Shown: positions 1-8,676 of the stretch, in pieces | How positions within the stretch are numbered: position 1 is the first letter of the stretch | How the letters are laid out: every line of letters starts with the position of its first letter | Origin: Micractinium sp. NFX-FRZ | Lineage: Eukaryota > Chlorophyta > Trebouxiophyceae > Chlorellales > Chlorellaceae | Length of the DNA stretch: 11,514 nt | Direction: 5' to 3' | Assembly: GCA_029339195.1 (NCBI GenBank) | Contig: JAPTJF010000821.1 | Coordinates: 1-11,514, forward strand | Position numbers and translations under genes: made by a program | The notes under the pieces: model-generated | What the model was told of the DNA's origin: nothing | Seen by the model: the letters and a program-made list of their open reading frames with translations, nothing else | Databases searched by the model: none

Positions 1-1602
1 GGCGCCACCCTGAGGCTGGTCACCGCCGCCGACTCCTACGGCCTCTCCCTCGCCAAGATGGCCGCCCTGCACGTGAGTGGGAAAGTGTGCCAGTCAATCC
101 TGCACCGGCCCAAGGGGGTGGGTGACTCTTTCACATTTGTTCACCAGTGCCGCCAGCATCGCCAGCACAGCACAGCACAGGCCAAACCAGGGCAGCTTCC
201 TCATTCCGCAGCTGCTGAACCCATCACCCCCCACCCTCGCCTCCCTCCCCTGCCACCCCCTCCCCCTACTGCAGATCACTCTGGAGCCGTGCACCATCCT
301 GCAGCCCCACATCCACCCACACGCAGAGTTCGCCTTCACCATCTCCGGTGGGTGGGCGGGCCGGCGGGAGGGGCGGGCGGCATTGTGGTGTGGCTGTCGG
401 CGGGGGAAGCTTTTGGGCGTGGCGCCGGTGCCTGCCTCCATGCCTGTCGCTGCATGGTGTAACGGCCCTCCCACGCCTTCCCCCACCTCACCTCACCTCA
501 ACTACATTTTCACCCGCAGGCGAGGTGACCCACTCTGTTGTGTTCAACAACATGACGCTGACCGACGTCAAGGAGAACACGCGCAGCGGCGTGGGCAACC
601 CCGGCTTTGCAGTCTTCCCCGCTGGTGAGCCCGCTGCCAGGGTGGCGGGCAGGCTGTGCTGCTGTGGCGTGGGCGAGGCGTGGCTTGCCTTAGGCGGGCG
701 ATCATGGTTGCAACCAGGTGGCGCCAGCTGGGTACTCCTGGCTGTGGAACACACCATCCTGCCCCACCCCCTGCCCTGTCCCGCCCCTCCACCTCCCCGC
801 CTCCCTCACCCCTGCCCTTCCCCTCTTCCTCCCCCTCCCCGCTCCCCTCACCCCCTGCCCCCGCTGCAGGCCAGCTGCACGTCACCCAGAACGAGGGCTG
901 CTCCCGCGCCGAGGTTCTGGCCGTGTTCCCCGTGGGTGCCGTGGACGCATACTTCTTCCCCTACTCCGAGGTGGGGGGGGCGGGGGGCGGGGTGGGGGCA
1001 GGAGCGGTGGCAGATTGGGGGAGGAGTGGGGGAGGAGGCGGGGGGAGGAGCGGGGGAAGGGGTGCTGGCTGTGAGCAGCGGCTGCTTGTTATGTCTGCTG
1101 CCTCCCTGCCATCCTGCCTACCACCTCCCCGCCAACCACCGGCTGCGTCTCTCGGCCTGTGCTGCCCTGCCTGGCAGAACTCTTCCGCACCCCAGCTCAC
1201 CCCACCCATGCCTCTTATCCCCCTTTCTGTTGACTGCAGGCCTACCTGCCCGCCAACACCATCTCCTCCTTCTTCGGCGGCAAGGTGTCCAACGCCGACA
1301 TCTGGAAGCCCGTGGGCACCGCCAAGCTGGGTGAGTGCTGACGTGGCAGAGATGTGGCGAGTGACGTCGCTGACGTGGCAATGCAGCGGTGCTGGCTCAG
1401 CTTGGCTGTGTATGGGAGGTGGAGGGGCTGTGCTGTTGGCAGGCGCCGAAGACCTCGCCTGCTAGCATGGCAGGGCATGTGGATGAAGTGTCTGGCGTCG
1501 CGAGTTGTGCCCACAACTCACATGCCCCCCCCCCCTTTGCCACTCCCCTGCCCCCATCCTGCAGCCGGCTGCTCCTGCGGCGGGCGCCGCATGGCGGCTT
1601 AG
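1..1602 (+). CDS. Germin-like cupin-domain protein, 3' part (5' end outside window)
   Basis: Six exons are read at 1-72, 275-347, 520-624, 870-970, 1240-1330 and 1565-1602 (stop TAG 1600-1602). All introns are GT-AG, and the joined frame gives 159 residues. Residues 31-49 fit germin cupin motif 1, with HIHPHAE giving metal ligands H36, H38 and E42, followed by six residues and Gly49. Residues 82-91 (PAGQLHVTQN) fit motif 2, PxGxxHxxxN, with the fourth ligand H87. The four ligands predict a Mn-binding beta-barrel. Germin-like proteins are normally secreted or wall-associated and include oxalate oxidases and superoxide dismutases, but the substrate here cannot be read from sequence. The first exon is already open at base 1 and upstream of the ATG at 58, so the N-terminus (probably a signal peptide) is missing. 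The tail after the barrel, from residue 148, holds C150-S-C152 and two arginines. The family call is firm; the last exon is less certain because it is short and lacks a family match. Confidence 0.85.
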
Positions 1603-2256
1603 AGGCAGCCCCTCTCCCAACTGGTCGCCCTTGGTAGCTAGCTGCATGCTGGAGCAGCGCTGCCAACGCGTCACTGACTTCCACCTGCCCAATCGCCAAA
1701 ATGCGATGTTGCCAAGGGGCGCGGCTTGCCCAGCCGCCCCGCATTCTTCGATTTTTCCACACACCCCTCCGATTGCTCAAGCGGTGCCTGCCTCAGCCCC
1801 TCTGTGCACCCGCGCTCAGATCTCTCATTCCTGATCATCATCCCCTGATTTTGCCTGCTTGCAACTCCCCCCATTCTTCAAACCCCGCCCACACTCAGCA
1901 GCATCACCGCCCCCCTCGGAACCACCAACTCACACTGCACCCCCCCCATTCACCCCTGTACCTTTCGTCTCTGATGAACGTGCAAAAAACAACAAAGCAA
2001 CCAATCCCAAGTGTGAAAAGCACGTGATACAGAAAGAGGCATAGGTCGAGAGATCAAGAGAGAGTGAAAGAGTGTTGCCTTGTTGTGTGCATTGCACAAC
2101 GGCGTTGTGACACTTGCTGCGACGCATGCAGCTGAGCAAGGTCCTGCCAAGTTACCAACCTCCAGGATTCATCCATGCACAACTTCCCGGTCGGCGTGCA
2201 CGTGCTTGTGGTCAGCTAGCATGCAGTACGAACCCTCCCTCCAACTGAAGCTTCTG
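1603..2256. other. Convergent intergenic region and cupin-gene 3' UTR
   Basis: No protein-coding exon is supported here. The first part must hold the 3' UTR of the plus-strand cupin gene. No TGTAA motif occurs on the plus strand between 1603 and 2256, so its poly(A) site cannot be placed. The stretch 1975-2070 is unusually A-rich for this window. A small hairpin, gttgtg (2082-2087) against cacaac (2095-2100), follows it. Confidence 0.5.
2082..2100. repeat. Short inverted repeat (hairpin)
   Basis: The sequence gttgtg, a 7-base spacer, then cacaac forms a 6-bp stem that two wobble pairs can extend. It lies about 480 bp after the cupin stop codon, in the convergent intergenic region. It may be a 3'-UTR structure or chance; nothing links it to a known element. 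Confidence 0.4.
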
Positions 2257-2261
2257 TTACA
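2257..2261 (-). terminator. Candidate poly(A) signal (TGTAA) of the 280-aa membrane-protein gene
   Basis: The plus strand reads ttaca, so the minus strand reads TGTAA, the usual chlorophyte poly(A) signal. It is the first such motif after the stop at 2844-2846, which implies a 3' UTR of about 580 nt. A five-base motif can occur by chance, so this is tentative. Confidence 0.35.
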
Positions 2262-2843
2262 AGGGGGCAGTGGCCACACGGACAGGAAACAACATGCCAA
2301 AAGCGGGCGAGGCATCAGCTGCCTGCCTGCAGCCGGGCGAGGTGTTCTGATGCTGCCGGGTCTTAGGGAGCTCTGAGGGTGGGCAAAAGGAGCGGCAATG
2401 AAATGCGGTTGCGATCATGTTGCGTCTATCTGAGGATCAAATTCAACCAAATAGAAACCGCCGGGGAGAGGGGTGGGCGGAGCAGATTTAAAGGCGCAGG
2501 CTGGCGGGCACGGGCGGGGAATCAGTGAGAGACGGTGGAAGGGGGAGGCAGGTTCGGGCAGAGCATGGGTGAGCAAGGGCATGGGGGTAGTGTACAGCTG
2601 GGCGCATGGGCCCCGGAGGGCAAAGGATACTAATGAAGGGGGGGGCTGGCGCACCCTCGAGCAACCGTGGGAAGCCCACGGCGAGGGCGCCGCGGCGGTT
2701 TTGGTGGCGTGCGTTTCAACCAGAGCAGGCAAGCCTGAGCTGGGGCCTCAGAGAGCAAGGGGCTGGGGGTCCCCGAGGCCTGAGAACTGGGGCTTCAGAG
2801 GCCCAGCAGGGTGAGGAGTCCTAAGGACGCGCGGCCTGGTGCC
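2262..2843. other. Probable 3' UTR of the downstream minus-strand gene; no separate gene seen
   Basis: The plus strand has an open frame from 2473 to 2814 preceded by a TATA-like tttaaa at about 2486. Its product is Gly/Arg-rich low-complexity sequence with no recognisable domain, so I do not call a gene. Bases 2735-2853 hold a degenerate repeat described separately. Confidence 0.4.
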
Positions 2844-2853
2844 TCAGAAGCCC
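2735..2853. repeat. Three degenerate copies of a GGGGCCTCAGAGGCCC-like unit
   Basis: Related segments lie at about 2735-2756, 2779-2804 and 2831-2853. Each holds a core like tggggcctcagag or tggtgcctcagaag, often preceded by ctgag. The last copy covers the stop codon of the minus-strand gene (2844-2846), so echoes of the coding end occur in its 3' UTR. The second copy is partly self-complementary (gggc against gccc). Spacing is about 44 and 52 bp. Confidence 0.5.
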
Positions 2854-5014
2854 ACGCTGCCGCCCTCCACCACTGGAAGCTTAAGCTTGCGGATGACCCC
2901 GATGATGCCAAACCCAAACTGCAGGCGGGGAGGGGGGCAGGCAGGGTGGGGGGTGGGATGTGTGTGCGTGTGTGGTGTGTGTGGGGAAGGAAGAGGGAGG
3001 CACAGGTTTCGTGGGGAGGCACAGGTTTCAGGGCACCCCCCCCCAAAGCCCACCGGGCCAGCACTGCCAGCCGTCCCCTGGGGGCAGCACAACGCCCTCC
3101 TGCACACCATCTCACCCAACCGCCACGCCGCGGCACAGCACCTCACCACTGCGCAGGCGCCGCCGCCACCCGACCTCGCCGAGGCCCCCACCCGCCTGCC
3201 CGAACCCCACATCATGTGCACAGCCACTCACCACTGCGCAGGCCACATACCCCTCCAGGGAGTCCTCCAAAAGGATGTCCAGCAGGCCGCCCACGCCTGC
3301 GGTGCCAGCAGGGCGCCAGCAGGGCATACAGGGGGTGGTGGGAGGGAGGGTCTCGAAGGGGGCCCGCCGGCTGGGCTTCTGGTCAGTGCATGCCTTCCTG
3401 CCGCACCAGGCATCGTCAAATTAGCCAAGCAGCCATCAAACCCCACGCTGGATCGTCACACAAACAGCGTGGAGCCTGCTGTCCAGTCAAAATGCTCCCG
3501 CCCGGCGCCTGGCGGGCAGCCGAACCTTTTTTCGCGGACGCACCCAGCGGTGGCTGCAGTGCTCACAGACCCTGCACCGTCACAGGTCCCAGCCTCGCGA
3601 CCTGCGACGCACCTCGCCAGTACGCGATGACCCCTGTAACCGCCATCAGAGTGTTCACGTTGGCAGTGACCCCCATGTTGCGCTCCGTCAGCGCATCATC
3701 CACCGCCTGCACCGCGGCGGGGGCACAGCAGGCACAGCAGGCAGGCACAGTGAATTGTTGAGGGCGGACAGTGGCAGGCAGCAGCCAGCACTCCTGCTAC
3801 GTGGGGCGGCACCGTGCGCGCGGCCCACCGCTGCCCAGGGACCCAGCGAGTGTCGCAATGCCGCAGCTGCAGGGCCTAGCGGGAGCAAGGCAGGCAGCGA
3901 CCCCGCAAACTGCCTTCCAGGCCAGCATGCCGGCCCAGCGCTCACGTCTTTCACCGTCTGCCGAGCTGTCTCCATCTCCGCCTCAAAAGCAGTGTGCACT
4001 GCCTGCAGCAGGCGGGCAGCGGGTGCGTTGTCCGGGAGACAAGGGGGGAGGGTGAGGGTGATGAAGCTGGGGGGTACCTGCATGCGCCATGGCGGCGCTC
4101 CTGGGGCATGCACGGCAGGCAGGCAAGCATCAGTGCGCTCGCCGCAGCCCCGCAGTGTGTGTTGCCTCCGCCGCGGCGGCGGCGCTCAGCAACAGGCAGG
4201 CCCGTCGCCACGGCCGCTGCGCCATGGCTCTGCTCTGGCACTGTTCTGCCTAAGCGCCACTGCTGCGCTGTGTTGGCAGGTAGGGCGCCCATGACAAGGC
4301 TCCCAGGCACCTCGTGCTAATGCAAGCATCGAAACCAGAAGCACGAGACACACACACACACACACACACACGACATACACACACACACAACACAGAACAC
4401 ACACAGCTCTCAACACAAAACACAAACACACACAGAAATTGAAAAGCAGGGGAGCTGCGTACCTGATTGAGCCCCACCAGCTCGTGCTCAAAAGCTGCGT
4501 GCACCTCATCCTCAATCACCCGGTGCAGCTGAACTTGGTCCACCTGAGAGCCGCCATTGCTGCTGCCTTTGGCTGGTGCAGATGCTGGCGAGGAGGCGGC
4601 AGGAGCAGGGGTCGCGTCTGCCATGCTGCTGGCGACGCGTCGCAGCGCCGCGGCTATGGCTGCATCCAGCTGCGCCGTGTCCAGCTGGCCAAGCCCGTTG
4701 CTGGCTGCCACGGCGGCTGCGCTGCGCTGCAGGCCGCCCGCGTGCAGGGCCTCCTCAGCTAGCGAGGCATCGGAAATGGATGACAGGCTGGTAGCGGCGG
4801 CAGCGGGGGCGGGCGCGCCGCTGCTCCGGCCGCCGCCGTTGGTGCCCCTGCTGCTGCTGCACCACACGACGGGGGCTGTGCCACTGGCGCCGCTGCGGCT
4901 GCCTTGTGTTTTGATTGCGGTCCGGATGCATGCCGCGCCGCACGTGCGGGGCGCTGTAAGCCCCACGCGCGGCACGTGTACCGTGCGGCAGCCGCACGTT
5001 GCGGCAGCCGCCAT
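2844..5014 (-). CDS. Uncharacterised protein, probable plastid transit peptide, helical middle, two C-terminal membrane segments (280 aa)
   Basis: Five exons, in minus-strand order: 5014-4463, 4002-3946, 3706-3613, 3296-3232 and 2918-2844 (stop 2846-2844). All junctions are GT-AG and phase-compatible. The ATG at 5014 has a strong context (aaaATGG). In-frame upstream ATGs exist (to 5239) but precede sequence unlike a transit peptide. Residues 1-80 have no acidic residue and are rich in Ala, Ser, Arg and Thr, as in chloroplast transit peptides. Residues 108-132 and 157-210 are amphipathic, charged and probably helical. Residues 213-231 (from NMGVTANVN to VIAYW) and about 248-265 (from LEGYVACAV to GIIGVI) are hydrophobic. 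The loop between them holds WRG and LLDILLEDS, and a basic RKLKLP follows the second helix. I infer an organelle membrane protein with a helical soluble domain. I do not recognise the family. The conserved-looking part is encoded by the four short 3' exons. Confidence 0.75.
4348..4434. repeat. CA/TG microsatellite in intron 1 of the 280-aa protein gene
   Basis: An almost pure (CA)n run spans 4348-4371, followed by interrupted CA and ACACAA-type repeats to 4434. It lies just inside the donor end of the 460-bp first intron (4003-4462), so the transcript would carry a UG-rich tract starting about 30 nt after the 5' splice site. Confidence 0.9.
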
Positions 5015-5289
5015 TTTGAGGCCAAAACGTCCAAAACCGTGTTCAAGAGCAAAAGGGGAAGAAACTACTGGTGCCAGTGGCGACGGCGGCTGAAGCAGGA
5101 GGCCCAGCATGCAAACCATGTGGTTGTGCACTCCAACATGTGGTCGCCAGCTTGAATGCGGGGCCCCGAGAGGCAGCATCCGCTCGAGATGGGCTGGAAG
5201 ACATGGCAGCTCTGTTTGCGTTGTGATGCAGACAGGCACATCCTCAAGTGCCTGTCCTGAGGGCCCAGTATCCAGCCAAGCGGCGTGCG
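5015..5289 (-). promoter_or_regulatory. Short spacer holding the promoter and 5' UTR of the 280-aa protein gene
   Basis: About 275 bp separate the start codon at 5014 from the candidate poly(A) signal of the upstream LENG1-like gene at 5290-5294. The promoter must lie here or overlap the neighbour's 3' end. I see no clear TATA box. The minus strand just before the ATG has a repeated TTTTGG, of unknown meaning. Confidence 0.4.
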
Positions 5290-5294
5290 TTACA
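5290..5294 (-). terminator. Candidate poly(A) signal (TGTAA) of the LENG1-like gene
   Basis: The plus strand ttaca gives TGTAA on the minus strand, about 75 nt past the stop codon at 5371-5369. Position and motif match the chlorophyte poly(A) signal and imply a short 3' UTR of roughly 90-100 nt. Confidence 0.55.
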
Positions 5295-5368
5295 TCTCAC
5301 CAGTTGCATGGCAGCAGTGAGCAGAAAGCAGGGGGTGTCAGACACCGGGCCTTGATGCCTGCGAGAGA

Positions 5369-7887
5369 TCAGTGACCAAAGCCAAAGGACTGGTGGTACT
5401 TCTTGGCCCCCAGGTTTGGGTCTCGCCCCGCCGCTGCCGCCAGCAGGCGCTGCTGCCGCGCCCGCTCTCCCTCCTCACGCTGCAGCCGCTCAAGCCGCAG
5501 CTGGTCTACGCTCTTCCCGCCCTTGGCCGCCTTCCTGCCCTTGACACTGGCCCTGTCTTCACGCTTACTGCCGCCCTGGCGCCGCCGCGTCTTCTCTTTC
5601 CCTTTCTCCTTCTTGCCGTGCCGCCGCTTCTTGCTGCTGCCGCCCTCCTTGTGCCGCCGCCGCCGCTGCCGCCGCCGCTGGCCGCTGCTCCCGCTGGAGT
5701 CGCTGTCAGAAGAGCTGCTGCTGCTGCTGCTGTCTGAACTGCTGCTGCTTGAGCTGCTGCTGCTGCTGCTGCCGCCGCCGCCCTCACCTCCCCGCTTTTT
5801 GAACACCTTCACTCCAGCTAGAGCCAGGTGCCCCTGCTGCGCCTCCTGCTGTGCCTGCTGTGCCTGCTGTGCCTGCTGTGGCGCACCTGCCAGCGCTGCC
5901 CTCGCCTGCATCTCCCACTGCCACATCTGTTTCCGCCCGCCCGGCGCCTGCTGCAGCTGCTGCTGCTGCTGGGCCGCTGGCCCGCCCTCGTCCTCTGCGC
6001 TGGGCAGTGTGCTGCCGCGCTTGGCATACCTGCAGGCACAAAGGGAGCGCCCCACACATGCAGGCAGAGAGGTTTGCAGGGTTGCAGGCGCGCGGTGCAC
6101 ATTGGAGCCGTCGCCACGGCTGGAAGCAGGCAGCTGCAGATGCGCTGCTTAGCTATGCAAAGCACCCCACATTCATCTACATGCCACACCCCGCTCCGCC
6201 ATCCCACGCAATCACTGCCTGCAGAGCTGCTGAAGAGCCGCACCAACCCGGCCGCCCACGCACTGTACTCAGCCCCACCACATTAACACACAGATACACA
6301 CAGATACACACAGATACACACACACTCACCAGGGTAGCGCCTGCTGGCCGTACAGCTTGTGGGCAAAGCTGAACTGCTCATCAAAGCGGGCGTCGCTGGT
6401 CTGCGTGTCCACATCCCCACGCTTGCGCCGCTCGTCCCGCCGCTCCGCCTGCGCAGGGTGGCAGCAGAGCAGCAGAGAAGTTCAGGCCTGGCCGCCTGGC
6501 AGGACAGGTTGGCCATGCGCGGGTACAGCGGGAAGGCACTACAGAGGGCAGCAATGCAACACAGCAATCTGGCGCCCCACAGCAAGTGTTGGTTGGTTGG
6601 TTGGTTGTATAGGGGAGCCAGCCAGCCAGCCAGCAGCAGCCCGCACCTACCTCTGCCTCTGGGTTCTTGCGCTTGGAAGCCGCAGCCGCCTCCTCCTCCT
6701 CTGCAAACAAGTTGAAGCGCTGCAGCTTGCCGCCCCCTGGCTGCACCGCCGCTGCCGGCGCCACAGCAAGCTCCCCCTGCGGCTCCGAGCCTGGAGCATC
6801 TAGTTGGGATGCCAGCTGTGCCAGCGTGAGGGGAGGTCCCGCAGCAGCCGTGCCTCCCTGCTGCCGCCGCTGCCGTTTGTGGGGCCGCTGCTCCTCTCCG
6901 TGCCCCTGCTGCTCCCGTGCATGCCCCCGTGCTTGCTGCTGCTGGCGCCTGCCACCCTCTCGGTCACCCTGCTGCTGCTGCCCCTCGAGCTGCTGCTGCT
7001 CCAGGGCCGCGAAATGGTCTGCCTGCCCTGCAGCCAGGCCCCGCATGGCGGCAACATCAGGCTGCCACTCCCCCTGCTGCTGCTGCTGCTGCTGCTGCTC
7101 AGCTGCGGCCGGGTGCTCGAGCGCCCCCGCAGGCGCCTGGTGCTCCTGTAGCAGTGGAGAAAAGGACACGCCAGAGGCTCGGTTGTGGTAAGGGGGGGCA
7201 CATGCAACCGCGTCTTCCTTCGCCATCCACTCAATCCCACCCAGTACCCACGACTTGCGACCCAAGCCCGACCCTCGCAGCACTGCTGGAGCAGCTCTAC
7301 TCCATACCCCAACCCCAACCCCTGACCACCCTGCTAGCCTCACCCCGTAGCGATGCCACTCTACTCCACACCCACTTCACACCCCCTGACAACCCCACTA
7401 GCCTCACCCCGTAGCGCTGCCGCGCGCGATCCAGCAGCAGCTGACGCCGGCGCTCCCGGTCCGCCGCCTCCTGCCGCTCCCTCACCCCCGCCTGCTCCTC
7501 CTCATACTTTGCCTCATCGCGGGACACCTTCAGCCGCTGCTCCCGGCCGTACACGTTCCACCTCTGCAGGGGATGATGGGAGGAGGGAAGGGTTGGCGGG
7601 CAGGTAAAGAGCGACTCATACGTGGCCTCGCTTCCAGCCGCTGCTACCGGCAAGTAACACTCCCACCCCGCTGGCAGACGGACAAGGAAAGTGACGAAAC
7701 AAGGGGTGGGTGCACTTGACACACGGCACGTGGTGCAGATGCAGGGCATGAGGCAGGCAGGCGGGCTGGCGGATACAGGCTTGACCGGCATCGTGCGGCA
7801 TGGCAAGTCGGCTTGCTGCCAGGGCTTTTGCTGCCAGTGCCCACCCACCTTCTGCGGCAGAATGTTGAGCCCACCATGGCCGCCCAT
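5369..7887 (-). CDS. LENG1: LENG1-like nuclear protein with CIR_N domain (489 aa)
   Basis: Five exons, in minus-strand order: 7887-7849, 7563-7408, 7145-6651, 6448-6330 and 6029-5369 (stop 5371-5369). All introns are GT-AG and the frame is continuous. The ATG at 7887 has A at -3 and G at +4 and starts MGGHGGLNILPQK. With RWNVYGRE and KVSRDEAKYEEE in exon 2 this makes the N-terminal CIR_N domain (about residues 7-50), matching the NILPKKSWHV-type start of LENG1 proteins. Other family landmarks in order are an FNLF segment before the end of exon 3, ALPWYAKRG at the exon 4/5 junction (family PPWY), VDQLRLERLQREE at 444-456, and a final KYHQSFGFG (family RYNSQFNP). Insertions unlike animal LENG1 are poly-Gln (82-89 and further Q runs in exon 3), a QQA repeat (320-335), poly-Ser (357-380) and a basic RK-rich stretch (388-442), so it exceeds the usual length of roughly 260-300 residues. 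CIR_N proteins are nuclear and linked to transcription and RNA processing; the exact role of LENG1 is not settled. Confidence 0.85.
5713..5775 (-). repeat. CTG/CAG trinucleotide run coding poly-Ser in the LENG1-like gene
   Basis: On the minus strand the run reads mainly AGC codons, with a few GAC, and gives poly-Ser with single Asp residues, about residues 357-380. Asp/Ser tracts next to an RK-rich stretch are typical of phosphorylated nuclear speckle proteins. Length variation between strains is likely. Confidence 0.9.
6285..6325. repeat. Three 10-bp tandem repeats (cagatacaca) at an intron start
   Basis: The unit cagatacaca occurs three times, at 6291-6300, 6301-6310 and 6311-6320, flanked by further ACACA. 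The array lies within the intron 6030-6329 of the LENG1-like gene and abuts its 5' splice site, as the CA repeat in the neighbouring gene also nearly does. Confidence 0.9.
6589..6640. repeat. Adjacent TTGG and CCAG tetranucleotide repeats inside an intron
   Basis: Four TTGG units (6589-6607) are followed by four CCAG-type units (6616-6640). Both lie in the 202-bp intron 6449-6650 of the LENG1-like gene, within 65 bp of the 5' splice site on the transcribed strand. They are not complementary enough to form a long hairpin. Confidence 0.85.
7075..7101 (-). repeat. CTG/CAG run coding poly-Gln in the LENG1-like gene
   Basis: A run of CTG on the plus strand gives CAG codons and eight Gln residues (about 82-89) early in exon 3. 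Further CAG-rich segments occur at 6940-7010. They make exon 3 a Gln-rich, probably disordered linker. Confidence 0.9.
7295..7422. repeat. 64-bp tandem duplication that copies a 5' splice site
   Basis: Copy A (7295-7358) and copy B (7359-7422) align without gaps, with about 52 of 64 identical bases by eye. The best-preserved part is ctagcctcaccccgtagcg (7334-7352 and 7398-7416). Copy B includes the last bases of exon 2 of the LENG1-like gene and its donor. Copy A sits entirely in the intron and keeps the same CGCTACGGG/GTGAGG donor on the minus strand, with its exon edge at 7344. Confidence 0.85.
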
Positions 7888-8335
7888 GATTCAACTGACA
7901 GGCAGCCGCGGCTCCTGCAATTAGCCGCTGCCAAATGGCTGGGGGTGCCTGGAGGAGGTTCTGTGCACCTGCAGCAGACGCAGGTGACCCCACAGCGGGA
8001 AGGCTCGGCTTTAATGCAAAGGCGCCGGGCGGCTGGCACAGACTGCCATGCTGGCCAGTGCATGTAGAGAGCCGGAAGCAGCTATAGGTATTGTGCTCCA
8101 CGCGGACGCTTGGGTATGCCTGCCCTCATAGCAGCAGCAGGAGAGCCAGGCGCGCGTCTCACCCAAGGCGGCGCCGCTGGCGGCAGGCGGCAGTGGCGGC
8201 AGGACTTGACGGTCGAAACCGCGCCGTAAAGCCTCACACTGCTCCCCGACTCCCTCCTTCTGCTTAGGCTTGCAACCAAACGCCGGTAGCTTGCGAGTCT
8301 CTGGACGCGATGCGGAATGCTGCTTTGCGGGTCTG
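7888..8335. other. Upstream region of the LENG1-like gene; no gene assigned
   Basis: This should hold the promoter and 5' UTR of the LENG1-like gene. The minus strand has an exon-like open stretch from 8345 to about 8163, ending in G/GTGAGA. It contains KPKQKEGVGEQCEALRRGFD without a start codon. It could be a spliced leader exon or part of an unrecognised small gene. An acceptor-like ctgctgcag lies on the minus strand at about 7970-7978. Confidence 0.35.
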
Positions 8336-8340
8336 TTACA
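8336..8340 (-). terminator. Candidate poly(A) signal (TGTAA) of the cobalamin-binding protein gene
   Basis: TGTAA on the minus strand, about 340 nt past the stop codon at 8679-8677, is a normal 3'-UTR length for a green alga. It is the first such motif found after the stop. Confidence 0.45.
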
Positions 8341-8676
8341 GGCCTAGCTTCATCTAAAGCGGCTCATGTCTGCCAAGGATTCCTTGAAGCGTGCCTCAGC
8401 GCTTGGCAGCGAGCAGCGCGGAAGAGCTTTGTCGGAGTTGACGGCTGAAGCCTCTACAGAGGCTCTTCAAAGTAAAGATGTACGAAGAATGGCAGTGTGT
8501 GCCTCAGGCGGCGCCTGGAAGCGCCAGTTTCGTGCTCAAGACCTGCTGCCCCGCTGGCACCGCCTGGCGCCGCCGCCCGTCGCCGCTCCCTGCTCCAAGT
8601 TAGATACAATCTACCCTGCAACTCAAGAATGCTCTTTAAACTTTCACAATAATCTGGAGCCCCCTATCTGGTGCTG

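Noticed and set aside
348..1465. Long plus-strand frames reading through the cupin introns
   Set aside because: They cross clear GT-AG introns of polypyrimidine and G-rich sequence; the spliced frame gives the conserved cupin motifs instead.
2473..2814. Plus-strand open frame with a TATA-like tttaaa upstream
   Set aside because: The product is Gly/Arg-rich with no domain, and the region is better explained as the 3' UTR of the minus-strand gene with a repeat.
2811..3761. A 316-codon plus-strand open frame (and the 263-codon frame at 2839-3630)
   Set aside because: They run antisense across three or four exons and introns of the minus-strand 280-aa gene and are Pro/Arg/Ala low-complexity products of high GC. 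They have no domain.
5015..5239. Upstream in-frame ATGs that would lengthen the 280-aa protein by up to 75 residues
   Set aside because: The extension contains acidic residues and lacks transit-peptide character, while the ATG at 5014 has the stronger context and starts a typical MAAAA transit peptide.
7301..7320. Telomere-like or satellite CCCCAA units
   Set aside because: Only two or three units occur, inside the drifted part of the 64-bp intron duplication.
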